A DNA stretch of 6,382 bases, taken from the NCBI GenBank assembly GCA_011065005.1, contig JAAKFP010000149.1, positions 1 to 6,382 on the forward strand, given 5' to 3'. This document shows positions 5,480 through 6,382 of this stretch, in pieces (the stretch's first letter is position 1; the number at the start of each line of letters is the position of its first letter). Source of the stretch: Chlamydiota bacterium (lineage in GTDB: Bacteria > Chlamydiota > Chlamydiia > Chlamydiales > Waddliaceae). Position numbers and translations under genes: made by a program. Below the pieces are notes generated by a model. That model made no database searches. It was not told where the DNA came from and worked only from the letters and a program-made list of their open reading frames with translations.

Positions 5480-6262
5480 ATGACAAAAAGACCCCATATT
5501 CTCATCACCAATGATGACGGAGTAAATGCTCCTGGTATCAAACACCTATGGCAAGCATTAATAGAATTTGCAGACGTAACAGTCATAGCTCCAGCCACGG
5601 AGCAGTCTGCCACCTCGCTCTCCATCACCTTGCGGGATCCCCTGCAAATCGATCGAATCCACTGGAAAAGTGAATTCCCGGTCTGGACTGTCAACGGCAC
5701 ACCTGCAGATTGCATTAAGCTCGGACTAAGCATGATCTTGAAAAAAAAGCCCGATCTTATCGTCTCGGGCATCAATCGGGGTAGTAACGCAGGGAGAAAT
5801 GTCCTCTACAGCGGAACGGTAGCAGCAACCATTGAAAGCGTGTTACAAGGGGTTCCTGCCATCGCCTTTTCCTGTTACGACTATTGGGATACCGACTACA
5901 CTATGGCCGAGTTGCATGTTCCTAAAATCATCCACCATACCCTAGATCACCCCCTCCCCACAGGTACATTGCTGAACGTAAATTTCCCAAGCAAGGAAGC
6001 CAAAGAGATCAAGGGTTTCAAAATGACCCGACAAGGGAAAGAATTTTGGGCAGAAAATCCTGCTGAAAGGTCCCACCCTGCTGAACGACACACCTATTAT
6101 TGGTTAGGTGCTAAAATTGCTCAATTTGACGAAGAAGAGGATTGTGACATCACCTGGCTAAGGAAAGGGTATGTCACTGCAGTGCCCATCCATATCGACC
6201 AGCTCACTGATAACGAGCACCTCCGCTCACGAAGAGAAAGCTTCGAAAAGATCTTTAATTAA
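5480..6262 (+). CDS. surE: 5'/3'-nucleotidase SurE
   Basis: SurE is a cytoplasmic, divalent-metal-dependent phosphatase that dephosphorylates nucleoside 5'- and 3'-monophosphates and is linked to stationary-phase and stress survival. The 260-residue length is normal. The family signature is complete: ILITNDDGVNAPGI (7-20) with metal ligands Asp12 and Asp13, Ser43 in the EQSATS loop (41-46), VNGTPADC (71-78), and SGINRGSNAG (96-105) with Asn99 as metal ligand, followed by YSGTVAAT (110-117). No frameshift or missing catalytic residue is seen. The ATG at 5480 has a weak AGAAG ribosome site about 7 nt upstream and agrees with the usual N-terminus. It has its own near-consensus promoter and appears monocistronic in this window, since a palindromic repeat follows the stop codon. 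Confidence 0.96.
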   Translation: MTKRPHILITNDDGVNAPGIKHLWQALIEFADVTVIAPATEQSATSLSITLRDPLQIDRIHWKSEFPVWTVNGTPADCIKLGLSMILKKKPDLIVSGINRGSNAGRNVLYSGTVAATIESVLQGVPAIAFSCYDYWDTDYTMAELHVPKIIHHTLDHPLPTGTLLNVNFPSKEAKEIKGFKMTRQGKEFWAENPAERSHPAERHTYYWLGAKIAQFDEEEDCDITWLRKGYVTAVPIHIDQLTDNEHLRSRRESFEKIFN

Positions 6263-6268
6263 GGAACC

Positions 6269-6382
6269 GTGCAAAAATAACTTGCACATTTCTGATATCA
6301 CAGCATCTTCATCTGCTACGTTGCAAATCCTTGAAAACTAAGAAGTTGGCTGCGGATTTGCGCCTTGCAGCTGAAGCGCTGT
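6269..6382. repeat. Large imperfect palindrome after surE, cut by window edge
   Basis: ACAGC (6300-6304), CTTCA (6307-6311) and CTGC (6313-6316) pair with GCTGT (6378-6382), TGAAG (6372-6376) and GCAG (6367-6370). The inner stem is GCAAATCC (6323-6330) against GGATTTGC (6354-6361), with a 23-nt loop. To the left lie a palindromic TGATATCA (6293-6300) and a small hairpin GTGCAA...TTGCAC (6269-6287) that directly follows surE. Pairing is still running when the window ends, so the element probably extends beyond 6382. The small hairpin has no clean T-run and is a poor terminator. Confidence 0.7.

Overview
The window looks like a chromosomal segment of a Gram-negative bacterium of moderate GC content. 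My best guess is an environmental chlamydia (Parachlamydiales, Waddlia-like). That guess rests on general impression (tRNA-Thr(UGU) with no encoded CCA, a probable tRNA-Tyr next to it, a SurE gene, and an unrecognised helical protein) and not on a decisive marker, so I hold it at about 0.5.

Layout. Left edge, minus strand: the 5' end of a probable tRNA-Tyr (1-27) lies downstream of a complete tRNA-Thr(UGU) (50-122). Next come a 72-nt palindrome and a small minus-strand gene for a SEC-C zinc-motif protein (242-535). A large (~160 nt) palindromic element (611-773) follows. It abuts the plus-strand genes: a TtcA-type tRNA thiolase (797-1537), a MoxR-type AAA+ ATPase (1603-2454) and, four bases later, a 620-residue protein (2459-4321). 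The N-terminal part of that protein carries TraB/TIKI-like motifs and its C-terminal part is a domain I do not recognise. A purine-rich gap separates this block from a convergent minus-strand gene for an unrecognised helical protein (4408-5124), which has its own good promoter. The 355-base gap 5125-5479 holds that promoter, a second large palindromic element (5251-5405) and a near-consensus promoter for surE (5480-6262). The window ends inside a fourth palindrome (about 6269-6382), which is cut by the right edge.

How the genes may work together. The MoxR ATPase and the 620-residue protein form a tight two-gene unit and are the best candidate for an uncharacterised system: a AAA+ remodelling ATPase paired with a TIKI/TraB-like putative hydrolase fused to an unknown domain. 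No von Willebrand A (vWA) partner, the usual companion of MoxR proteins, is visible. TtcA, SEC-C and SurE look like ordinary housekeeping or stress functions. The other striking theme is that four of the gaps between genes contain large, mutually different inverted repeats, as expected of small non-autonomous mobile or REP-like elements.
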